From the NCBI GenBank assembly GCA_900314165.1, contig OMUE01000226.1, positions 1 through 25,442 on the forward strand: a stretch of DNA of 25,442 nt, read 5' to 3'. Source of the stretch: an uncultured Acidaminococcus sp. Lineage in GTDB: Bacteria > Bacillota_C > Negativicutes > Acidaminococcales > Acidaminococcaceae. Below the pieces are notes generated by a model that worked only from the letters and a program-made list of their open reading frames with translations, searched no databases and was not told the DNA's origin. A program made the position numbers and the translations under genes. Positions 17,384 to 24,277 of this stretch are shown here, piece by piece. Within the stretch, counting starts at the first letter, position 1, and each line of letters starts with the position of its first letter.

Positions 17384-18040
17384 ATGATCGTCTATAGTTA
17401 TTTCAGCGGAGAATACGTAAATGTGGCGGAGAGCCTGCACCGGCAGCCGGAAGGCAAACGGAATTTCTATGTGAACCTGACGAATCGGTGTACGTGCAGC
17501 TGCACGTTCTGCCTGCGGAGCATGAAGCATATGCGGGAGGACTCCACCCTGTGGCTGAAGAAAGAACCTAGCGTGGCCGAAGTGGAAGAGCAATTGGCGG
17601 CCCTGCCCTGGGATAAGACAGGAGAAATCGTGTTCTGCGGCTTTGGGGAACCTACCTGCCGGCTGGAAGAGCTGAAGGCCCTGATGAAATATGTCAAGGA
17701 CAATCATCCGGAGGTGAAGACCCGGCTGAATACGAATGGCTTATCCGACCTGGCTTACGGGCGGGATACGGCGCCGGACTTTGCCGGCATCCTGGACACC
17801 ATGTCTATCAGCCTGAATGCGTCCAATGCAGAACGGTATTATGCCCTGACCCGCAGCCAATTCGGCCTGAAATCCTATGATGCCATGCTGGATTTTGCCG
17901 TCCGCTGCAAAAAATATGTCCCCAACGTGGTCATGACGGTTGTGGACCACGTAGAGGACAGTGAAGAAATCAAAAAATGCCGGAAGATCTGCGAAGACAG
18001 GGGCCTGACGCTGAGAGTCCGGGTGTATGAGGATAAATAA
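17384..18040 (+). CDS. Radical SAM protein, TatD-linked type
   Basis: A 218-residue radical SAM enzyme. The 4Fe-4S motif CX3CX2C lies about 40 residues in (LTNRCTCSCTFCLRS), followed by VFCGFGEPTCR, equivalent to the GGE SAM-binding motif, and RLNTNGLSDL. The pattern, including YVNLTNRC and DSTLWLKKEPSV near the N-terminus, fits the small family named for its frequent fusion or linkage to TatD nucleases. No TatD domain or neighbour is present here, and no maturase C-terminal extension (SPASM) is seen. The reaction is unknown. The ATG at 17384 follows AAGGAG (17370-17375) by 8 bases; the GTG at 17378 is too close. Confidence 0.82.
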   Translation: MIVYSYFSGEYVNVAESLHRQPEGKRNFYVNLTNRCTCSCTFCLRSMKHMREDSTLWLKKEPSVAEVEEQLAALPWDKTGEIVFCGFGEPTCRLEELKALMKYVKDNHPEVKTRLNTNGLSDLAYGRDTAPDFAGILDTMSISLNASNAERYYALTRSQFGLKSYDAMLDFAVRCKKYVPNVVMTVVDHVEDSEEIKKCRKICEDRGLTLRVRVYEDK

Positions 18041-18123
18041 TTTAGCGAAGAGCAAAGAGAGAAGAGCGTGCAGCATGCGAATAAAAATGAGCTTGCTGCT
18101 GAGGCCGCTGGCCACCTATAAAT

Positions 18124-18170
18124 AAAGAGCTGCTTTCGTTAGTGTTGCTGACTAACGGGGCAGCTCTTTT
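18124..18170. terminator. Bidirectional terminator between the radical SAM and GntR genes
   Basis: Arms beginning aaagagctgc at 18124 and ending gcagctcttt at about 18169 pair through an imperfect stem of about 18 bases with a loop of about 7. A run of A precedes it and T follows, so it can end both convergent transcripts. Confidence 0.8.
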
Positions 18171-18171
18171 A

Positions 18172-18843
18172 CTATTTCAACATCTCTTTCAAGCGTGTTT
18201 CGTAGAACCCAAGCCAGTTCTTTTGCGCATATCTTACAGCCGGGATCACATCCCTGTTGTGGATCGCTTCTATAAGCCGGGCATGTTCATTGACGGAGAT
18301 GGAATAATCCTGCCGCTCCCCGGAAAAATAATAAGCTTCATAGCGGTCGGCATGGGCAGTCAGCTGGTTCGTGTAATCGGTCAGATAAGGATTATCCGCT
18401 ATCTTCAGGAGATATTGATGAAACTTCTTATCCAGGGAAGAAAGGTGCTGAAAATCTTTTTTGTCAACAGCAGCTGCAAAGTCCTGATTTAAAGCAGTCA
18501 ATATTTCAAGATCCTTATCCGTCCGTTTTGCACAGACAAGCTGCACGACACTGCCGGCAAGCCCTCCCAGGGCTTCGTAGATAGAGGCTGCTTCAGAGGC
18601 ACTCATGGAGGCAACCTTCGTTCCTTTGGAAGGGACCACATCGATAAAGCGTTCCTGGGAGAGGAGGAGCATGGCTTCCCGGACCGGCGTACGGCTGACA
18701 TTGAAATAATCAGCGATATCTTTATCATTGACAGGTTCGTCCGGTTTTAAGGTGCCAGACACGATCCAATCTTTCAAGCTGTTATAGACATATTCTTTAA
18801 CGCTGGTGCGTTTTAAATTTTTCTTTTTAACAGGTAATGGCAC
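18172..18843 (-). CDS. GntR family transcriptional regulator (FadR/FCD subfamily)
   Basis: A 223-residue regulator with an N-terminal winged helix-turn-helix (about residues 10-75: VKEYVYNSLKDWIVSGTLKP, then DIADYFNVSRTPVREAMLLL, the recognition helix). A C-terminal all-helical FCD ligand domain has the metal-ligand pattern of Asp and three His (SLDKKFHQYL, TAHADRYEAYY, NEHARLIEAI). FCD regulators usually sense small carboxylic or amino acids. The start is a GTG at 18843 with GAGG 8 bases upstream; a GTG at 18852 overlaps that site. It diverges from the dpaL operon and most likely controls it and itself through the inverted 15-base motifs at 18897-18911 and 18972-18986. That control is inference. 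Confidence 0.92.
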   Translation of the reverse strand: MPLPVKKKNLKRTSVKEYVYNSLKDWIVSGTLKPDEPVNDKDIADYFNVSRTPVREAMLLLSQERFIDVVPSKGTKVASMSASEAASIYEALGGLAGSVVQLVCAKRTDKDLEILTALNQDFAAAVDKKDFQHLSSLDKKFHQYLLKIADNPYLTDYTNQLTAHADRYEAYYFSGERQDYSISVNEHARLIEAIHNRDVIPAVRYAQKNWLGFYETRLKEMLK

Positions 18844-18896
18844 AGGAAACACCTCACAGAATAATCACTGTATCCAGTATAGCATTGAATCCTAAA

Positions 18897-18911
18897 AATA
18901 TGCAATATATC
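18897..18911 (+). promoter_or_regulatory. Putative GntR operator, copy 1
   Basis: The motif aatatgcaatatatc recurs in inverted orientation at 18972-18986 with 14 of 15 bases the same. Copy 1 lies about 22 bases upstream of the dpaL -35 box, between the divergent genes. Confidence 0.5.
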
Positions 18912-18932
18912 ACTAAAAAGTCGGAAAACTAA

Positions 18933-18961
18933 TTGACAAAAACACAAATTAGCCCTATTAT
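18933..18961 (+). promoter_or_regulatory. Promoter of the dpaL operon
   Basis: A perfect TTGACA at 18933-18938, a 17-base spacer and TATTAT at 18956-18961. Transcription should start near 18968, about 70 bases before dpaL. Confidence 0.8.
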
Positions 18962-18971
18962 AAAACCAACC

Positions 18972-18986
18972 GATATATCGCATATT
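18972..18986 (-). promoter_or_regulatory. Putative GntR operator, copy 2
   Basis: On the minus strand it reads aatatgcgatatatc, differing from copy 1 at one base. It begins just after the predicted transcription start of dpaL, where a bound repressor would block the polymerase. The nested cgatatatcg at 18971-18980 is a perfect palindrome. An outer pair, tatccag (18871-18877) and ctggata (18992-18998), extends the symmetry. Confidence 0.5.
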
Positions 18987-19036
18987 GAATTCTGGATATT
19001 GAAACATCTGAACGAGAAAAACAAAGGAGGAATACG

Positions 19037-20266
19037 ATGGCTGACGTAAAAATGGTTGTGAACCATAAGCTGAGCCAGGCAGCAGGACCGGCATTTTTAA
19101 GCCTGGCAGCGACAGAATCTGTAAGGCACCTTCATCTTTCCCTGGCTGCTTACAAGGAAACGCCGCTTGTTGCGTTGCCGGCACTGGCAGAAAGAATGGG
19201 TGTTAAGAGCATCTATGTGAAAGACGAATCCTACCGCTTTGGCCTGAAAGCCTTTAAAGGGTTGGGCGGTGTTTATGCACTGAGCCATGTAGTCTGCAAT
19301 AAAATAGGTTTGAATATCGAACAAACGACGTTTGCTGACCTGCAAAAAGCGGGATACAGAGAACAGGTGCAGAAAATGGTCTTCGTAACGGCAACGGACG
19401 GCAATCATGGCAAAGGCGTTGCCTGGGCTGCCAAACAGCTGGGCTGCAAAGCGCACGTGTTCATGCCTGCAGGTTCTTCAGAGAACCGGGCTCAGGCCAT
19501 CCGGGATGTGGGGGATGCAGAAGTCACGATTACAGATCTGAAATATGATGACGCGGTCCGTTATGCAGCCAGCATGGAAGAAAAACACGGCTGGATCCTG
19601 GTACAGGATACGTCCTGGCCTGGTTATGAAGAAATTCCCGGTTGGATTATTCAAGGGTATACGACCATGGGATATGAAGCCGTATCTCAGCTGGAAGCTC
19701 TGGGCGTATCCAGACCGACCCATGTCTTCCTGCAGGCCGGTGTAGGTGCTATGGCCGGCGGTATCACCGGTTTCCTGGCTAACTATTATGAAGGCAGCCG
19801 GCCCATCATCACAACGGTGGAACCGGATCAGGTTGCCTGTATTTATGAATCCGCCCGTCGGGCCGATGGGAAGCCCCACAAGGCCACGGGGAATGAAACG
19901 ACCATTATGGCCGGCTTGAATTGCGCAGAACCCTGTACGCTGACCTGGCCCATCCTGAGAGATTTTGCCAGCTTCTATCTGGCCTGCCCGGACTATGTGG
20001 CAGCCAAAGGCATGCGCCACCTGGCAGCTCCTCTTGGCAATGACCGGAAAGTAGTATCAGGGGAGTCCGGAGCTGCTACGATGGGGGCACTGGTTACGTT
20101 ATGTGAGGATCGTGCGTTGGAAGGCCTGCGTAAGCAGATCGGCCTGGATCGGGACTCTGTCGTGCTGCTCTTTAATACGGAGGGAGCTACGGATCCGGAT
20201 AATTATTACAAGATTGTCTATGATGGGGCTTATCCGGCACCGTCAAATAATGAAGTTAGCAAATGA
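19037..20266 (+). CDS. dpaL: Diaminopropionate ammonia-lyase
   Basis: A 409-residue PLP enzyme of fold type II, close in pattern to E. coli YgeX. It converts 2,3-diaminopropionate (either enantiomer in E. coli) and water to pyruvate and two ammonia. KDESYRFGLKAFKGLGG holds the PLP lysine, Lys74. Asp121 (TATDGNHGKGVAW) and Asp191 (VQDTSWPGY) correspond to the two catalytic aspartates of the E. coli enzyme. The glycine-rich phosphate-binding LQAGVGAMAGG and the late SGESGA segment are intact. AAAGGAGG precedes the ATG by about 7 bases. It is the first gene of the island operon and defines its probable purpose: use of diaminopropionate as carbon and nitrogen source. The cytoplasmic product needs PLP, which the upstream B6 genes help supply. 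Confidence 0.95.
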   Translation: MADVKMVVNHKLSQAAGPAFLSLAATESVRHLHLSLAAYKETPLVALPALAERMGVKSIYVKDESYRFGLKAFKGLGGVYALSHVVCNKIGLNIEQTTFADLQKAGYREQVQKMVFVTATDGNHGKGVAWAAKQLGCKAHVFMPAGSSENRAQAIRDVGDAEVTITDLKYDDAVRYAASMEEKHGWILVQDTSWPGYEEIPGWIIQGYTTMGYEAVSQLEALGVSRPTHVFLQAGVGAMAGGITGFLANYYEGSRPIITTVEPDQVACIYESARRADGKPHKATGNETTIMAGLNCAEPCTLTWPILRDFASFYLACPDYVAAKGMRHLAAPLGNDRKVVSGESGAATMGALVTLCEDRALEGLRKQIGLDRDSVVLLFNTEGATDPDNYYKIVYDGAYPAPSNNEVSK

Positions 20267-20293
20267 TGACAAATTGATGTGGGAGGATGCATG

Positions 20294-21721
20294 ATGGATA
20301 GTGTGAAGAAAACCCCGAGCTTTGGTTATGCTTTGTTTGTGACACTGCTTTCTTTTTCAATCATTATGATACCGGCTGTGTTCTTAAAGGCTAAGACCCA
20401 GCCATTATTCCTGATTTCCTGGATGATTGCGATTCCCCTGTGTATGCGCCTGGGCTATACCTATAAGGAATTGCAGCATGGACTGATTACGTACTGTGCA
20501 AAATCCCTGGTTCCCATGACGATTGTTTTGTGTGTAGGTTCTTTGATCGGTACCTGGAATGCTTCCGGAACCGTTCCTCTGATCACAAAACTGGGCCTAC
20601 AGACGATTGACCCGAAATATTTTATGGTGACCAGCTTCCTGATCTGTATTTTATTCTCCATCTGCACAGGTACGTCCTTTGGTACTTGTGGTACAGCCGG
20701 TGTAGCGCTGATGGGTATCGGACTTTCCATGGGCATGGATCCATTGGTCGTTGCGGCTCCGATTATTGGCGGCGCTTTCTTTGGCGATCAGTTCTCCCCG
20801 TTGTCCGATAGTACGAACGTGGCTGCCGGCTCTGTAGGGGTGGATCTGATCGAGAGTGTCAAATATCAGGCCACAACGACGGTACCTTCCGTCATTATAT
20901 GCAGCGTCATCTACTATTTATGGGGAATGAATCTGGACACCTCCAAGGCAGATTTAAGTGTTATCCAAAATGTTATTAACGGGATTGACAGCAGCTATAA
21001 GATGGGATTCGTTCCTCTTATCCCAATGCTGGTTGTAGTGGTTCTGTTACTGAGAAAAGTACCATCTATTCCTTCTATTCTGGGAGGCAGCATTACCGGG
21101 TATCTCGTTGCCTGGCTGTATCAGGGCCAGAGCTTTTCCAGCGTAGCACTGAGCATGTGGAGTGGTTATAAGCTGCATTCCAGCAATGCCTTTATTGCGA
21201 AGATCTTCAGCCGTGGCGGCATTACCAGCATGTCCGGAACAGCTTTCCTGTTTGTCTTCGCCTTTGGCCTGTTTGGTATCCTGAGCACGGCAGGCATCAT
21301 CGACAAAGTCGTTGAACCGCTGATGAATAAAGTAAATAGCAGGACGTCCGGTACGTTAAGTACAGTGGTTTTGGGCTTCGTTTCCAATATTACTTCTGCT
21401 TCCGGGAACTTTTCCTTCATCTTTACCGGCAACCTGATGACTCCAGTGTTCGTAAAAAAGAATCTGAACAAGTGGGATCTGACCCGTGCTATGTCCGTAG
21501 GCTGCCTGTTAACCGGACTGTTTGTACCCTGGAATTCCAACCCGGTGACGGTGTGCGGCTTTTTAGGAGTAGATCCCCAGGCCATGCTGCCCTATATGTT
21601 TATTCCCGTTGTCTCCTTTATCGTACTGATGGTAACGACCATGACCGGTATAGACAAGAAATTCTTTAAAAAAGCCAGAGAAACGGCCACCAGCAAAGAC
21701 GAAAACGATACGGAATTTTAA
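20294..21721 (+). CDS. NhaC-family antiporter/transporter
   Basis: A 475-residue membrane protein with about eleven or twelve hydrophobic helices. The NhaC-family core is evident: GTSFGTCGTAGVALMGIG, then APIIGGAFFGDQFSPLSDSTNVAA with the conserved acidic and polar residues of the ion path, and a second repeat with NITSASGNFSFIFTG. NhaC proteins exchange Na+ for H+, but relatives such as MleN exchange organic substrates. Lying between dpaL and an M20 peptidase, this copy may carry an amino acid or its derivative rather than serve general sodium export; that is inference. GGAGG (20282-20286) favours the ATG at 20294 (7 bases) over 20291. It starts 27 bases after dpaL. Confidence 0.88.
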   Translation: MDSVKKTPSFGYALFVTLLSFSIIMIPAVFLKAKTQPLFLISWMIAIPLCMRLGYTYKELQHGLITYCAKSLVPMTIVLCVGSLIGTWNASGTVPLITKLGLQTIDPKYFMVTSFLICILFSICTGTSFGTCGTAGVALMGIGLSMGMDPLVVAAPIIGGAFFGDQFSPLSDSTNVAAGSVGVDLIESVKYQATTTVPSVIICSVIYYLWGMNLDTSKADLSVIQNVINGIDSSYKMGFVPLIPMLVVVVLLLRKVPSIPSILGGSITGYLVAWLYQGQSFSSVALSMWSGYKLHSSNAFIAKIFSRGGITSMSGTAFLFVFAFGLFGILSTAGIIDKVVEPLMNKVNSRTSGTLSTVVLGFVSNITSASGNFSFIFTGNLMTPVFVKKNLNKWDLTRAMSVGCLLTGLFVPWNSNPVTVCGFLGVDPQAMLPYMFIPVVSFIVLMVTTMTGIDKKFFKKARETATSKDENDTEF

Positions 21722-21753
21722 ATCCATAGCTAAAATTTTAAGGAGGATACATG

Positions 21754-22935
21754 ATGAACAAGTATTATGCCCAAATCAACAGCTTTATTGATGCTCATAA
21801 GGATGAGATGATTGAAAAATGGAAGACCCTGGTTAATCTGGAAGGGCATTATGAGGAAAAGGCCAATGTAGAAAAAGCCCAAGCCTGGCTACGGAAGGAA
21901 TTTGAAGCAGAAGGATTTGAATGCTATGTACGGGATGTCAGACCGGACCGGGCCGGTATCCTGGTTGGCATCCTGGGCGAGGAACGCAGCGGCGGCCCTA
22001 TCCTTTTCTGCGGCCATGTGGATACGGTCCATCATACGGGTGCCTTCGGCAAGGCAAATCCCTTTACGATTAAAGACGGCAAAGCCTATGGCCCCGGCGT
22101 CCTGGATATGAAAGGCGGCATCATCATCGCTCTGTATGTAGTGAAGGCGCTGAATGCCATTGGGTATAATGAACATCCGATCAAGATCATGTTTGCCGGT
22201 GAAGAAGAAGGGGACCATATCGGTACGGACGTGGATACTTTCTTTACCGAACAGGCTAAGGGTGCTGTCTGTGCCTTTAATATGGAAACAGGCCATATTA
22301 CGAACTCTCTGTGCGTCGGCAGAAAGACTCAATATACGCTGTGGGCCACTGTTCACGGATTAGGCGGCCATGCAGGCAATGAATTCACAAAAGGTCATAA
22401 CGCCGTACATGAATCCATCCTGAAGTGCGCTGAACTCATGAAGCTGACGGATTTGTCCGTTGGTACTACGGCAACGGTCAGCATCATCACCAGTGGTAAG
22501 AACACGAACAGCACGTCTATTCCTGATCTGAGTGAGTTTACCGTGGACTTCCGGGTGTTCTCTGATGACCTGGGTAAAGAATTGTTGAAAAAAATCGATA
22601 CCATTATGCATAAGACTTTCGTGGAAGGGACGACTACGGAATACCATATCGATATGGCCAAGCTGCATCCGTTCCAACCTAATGAAAAGATTATGAAGCT
22701 GTTCAACCTGGTCAATGAAGTCGCAGAAGAAAATGGCTTCCCGAAGTTCGGCCAGATCAAGCTGGGCGGTGCGTCTGATACGGGCGCCATTGCAGCAGCA
22801 GGCATCCCTGTACTGTGCTCCTGCGGCGTCATCGGGGAATACAATCATAATATCCGGGAATATGCAGTGGTAGATTCTCTGTTCAGCCGGGCAAAGATTT
22901 ATGCCCTGACTATCACGGAAGCAGCCAAACTGTGA
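21754..22935 (+). CDS. M20 family metallopeptidase, carboxypeptidase G2-like (copy A)
   Basis: A 393-residue di-zinc peptidase/amidohydrolase. Metal and catalytic residues are in place: His88 and Asp90 (GHVDTVH), bridging Asp118 (GPGVLDMKGG), Glu151 as base and Glu152 as ligand (GEEEGDH), Glu178 (FNMETGH) and the late His in EYNHN. The dimerisation domain begins around HGLGGHAGNE. No signal peptide, so cytoplasmic. Relatives remove C-terminal glutamate or cleave N-acyl amino acids and dipeptides. Hand alignment with the copy at 24278 gives roughly 70 percent identity over the first 270 residues. That copy has a single Met at the matching place, and AGGAGG lies 7 bases upstream of 21754, so I prefer it to 21751. 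It could release diaminopropionate for DpaL. Confidence 0.9.
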   Translation: MNKYYAQINSFIDAHKDEMIEKWKTLVNLEGHYEEKANVEKAQAWLRKEFEAEGFECYVRDVRPDRAGILVGILGEERSGGPILFCGHVDTVHHTGAFGKANPFTIKDGKAYGPGVLDMKGGIIIALYVVKALNAIGYNEHPIKIMFAGEEEGDHIGTDVDTFFTEQAKGAVCAFNMETGHITNSLCVGRKTQYTLWATVHGLGGHAGNEFTKGHNAVHESILKCAELMKLTDLSVGTTATVSIITSGKNTNSTSIPDLSEFTVDFRVFSDDLGKELLKKIDTIMHKTFVEGTTTEYHIDMAKLHPFQPNEKIMKLFNLVNEVAEENGFPKFGQIKLGGASDTGAIAAAGIPVLCSCGVIGEYNHNIREYAVVDSLFSRAKIYALTITEAAKL

Positions 22936-22950
22936 TCCGGTAATCTCTGG

Positions 22951-22979
22951 CTGGCCGCCATTGTCAGGATGGCGGCCAG
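22951..22979 (+). other. Perfect 11-base hairpin between copy A and madL
   Basis: ctggccgccat (22951-22961), a 7-base loop and the exact complement (22969-22979) make a very stable hairpin in the 84-base gap. No T run follows. It may be a partial terminator or an mRNA-end protector that sets different levels of the upstream genes and of madLM. Confidence 0.65.
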
Positions 22980-23019
22980 TACTATATAGAAATAAAATGC
23001 CCGGAAGGGGGTCGTTGCA

Positions 23020-23397
23020 ATGAGTATCTATGGTGTCGGACTTTTATCCTTTTGCTATATTGTTGGAAAGTTCCTGGGACGGCTCCTTGGGGTCATCGTG
23101 GGACTGGATTCTGATATCGGTGGCGTGGGCTTTGCCATGCTTTTATTGATTATCCTTGTAGGCTATTGTAAAAAAAGAGGCTGGCTGACGGATAAATCGA
23201 AAAACGGGATCTCTTTTTGGAAAAGCATGTATATTCCTGTTGTCGTAGCTCTGTCTGCTATCCAGGATGTGCAGGCAGCTGTAAAAAGCGGCATTGTAGC
23301 CATTGGCGGAGGAATCCTGGGGGTTGTGTTTGCCTTTTCCCTGATTCCTGTTTTGGGGAAACTTTTTGGCGGAAAGGATGGGCGGCAGGATGCTTGA
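23020..23397 (+). CDS. madL: Malonate transporter subunit MadL
   Basis: A 125-residue membrane protein with about four hydrophobic segments, matching the small subunit of the sodium-dependent MadLM malonate carrier in length and order. IYGVGLLSFCYIVGKFLG, the GLDSDIGGVGFAMLLLI segment and YIPVVVALSAIQDVQAA with SGIVAIGGG are typical. It forms a two-subunit carrier with MadM, whose gene overlaps by 8 bases. In Malonomonas rubra these genes lie with malonate decarboxylase genes; none is visible here, so malonate may not be the true cargo. Confidence 0.9.
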   Translation: MSIYGVGLLSFCYIVGKFLGRLLGVIVGLDSDIGGVGFAMLLLIILVGYCKKRGWLTDKSKNGISFWKSMYIPVVVALSAIQDVQAAVKSGIVAIGGGILGVVFAFSLIPVLGKLFGGKDGRQDA

Positions 23398-24154
23398 AAA
23401 ATTGTTTTTTCAACTGGCAGCAAAGAATGGCCTTGTCTTTGCCTTCGTATTTATCTGCTTCATCATGTTTGCAGCAAACAGGCTATCCTTGCTGACTAAA
23501 GGTAAGCTGGAGGGCTCTGCTATCGCCATCACGGCAGGCCTTGCTTTGGCCTATGCAGGCGGCGTGGCTACGGGAGGCCATAAAGGGTTGGCCGATATTG
23601 CCCTGTTCAGTGGTCTGGCCATGATGGGGGGCAGTATGTTCCGGGATTTTACCATCGTGGCTATGGCTTTCGGGGCTGATCTGGGTGAAATCAAAAAATG
23701 TGGGGTGCTGGGGGTCGTCTCCCTCCTTGCAGGGACACTGGCCAATGCCTTTGTAGGGACGGCTATTGGCTGGCTGTTTGGCTATCGGGATGCCGTGAGC
23801 CTGGTCACACTGGGTGCCGGGGCCTGTTCCTTCATTGTAGGGCCTGTGACAGGGGCTGCTATCGGGGCATCCTCTGAAGTGATTGCCATCAGCATTGCTA
23901 CCGGTGTTATCAAGACGGTATTCGTCATGCTGATTACCCCGGTTGCTGCTACAATCATAGATTTGAAGACTCCGGCCCAGGCCATGATCTTTGGCGGCAT
24001 GATTGGCACCACCAGCGGCGTGGCAGCCGGGCTGGCAAGCATCAATCCGAAATTGGTCCCCTATGGCGCTATGACCTCGACCTTCAGAACCGGTGTTGGC
24101 TGCCTGTTCTGTCCGTCTGTTTATTATCTGGGGTTAAAGGCGTTGCTGGGGTAA
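23390..24154 (+). CDS. madM: Malonate transporter subunit MadM
   Basis: A 254-residue membrane protein with about eight hydrophobic segments, the large subunit of MadLM. Glycine-rich blocks typical of the family are ALAYAGGVATGGHKGLADI, SGLAMMGGSMFRDFTIVA, GAGACSFIVGPVTGAAIG and FGGMIGTTSGVAAGLASI. I chose ATG 23390, which overlaps the end of madL; AAAGGA at 23373-23378 is the likely ribosome site. In-frame upstream starts at 23366 (TTG) and 23378 (ATG) lack one. Within this operon MadLM may import or expel a dicarboxylate such as malonate or a related acid produced or used with the flanking peptidases. That substrate range is inference. Confidence 0.9.
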   Translation: MLEKLFFQLAAKNGLVFAFVFICFIMFAANRLSLLTKGKLEGSAIAITAGLALAYAGGVATGGHKGLADIALFSGLAMMGGSMFRDFTIVAMAFGADLGEIKKCGVLGVVSLLAGTLANAFVGTAIGWLFGYRDAVSLVTLGAGACSFIVGPVTGAAIGASSEVIAISIATGVIKTVFVMLITPVAATIIDLKTPAQAMIFGGMIGTTSGVAAGLASINPKLVPYGAMTSTFRTGVGCLFCPSVYYLGLKALLG

Positions 24155-24194
24155 ATGAGTATTAGCAAGCAAATCCTATAAAACTAAAACAATA

Positions 24195-24238
24195 AGAATC
24201 CATTTGCAGTAAAGGCTATACTGTAAATGGATTCTTTT
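24195..24238 (+). terminator. Long hairpin terminator after madM
   Basis: A 17-base stem with one G-U pair (24195-24211 with 24219-24235), a 7-base loop and a short T run. It should end or reduce the dpaL-madM transcript. Confidence 0.75.
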
Positions 24239-24239
24239 G

Positions 24240-24245
24240 TATAAT
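24240..24245 (+). promoter_or_regulatory. Possible -10 box for the second M20 gene
   Basis: A perfect TATAAT directly abuts the terminator, 32 bases before the ATG. The matching -35 position (TATACT, 17 bases upstream) is poor and lies inside the hairpin. Confidence 0.35.
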
Positions 24246-24277
24246 AGACGTATGAATTTTTATTGGGGGGAAGAAGT

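Noticed and set aside
18075..18125. A 16-codon frame between the radical SAM gene and the terminator
   Set aside because: No ribosome site of normal spacing and no feature to support translation.
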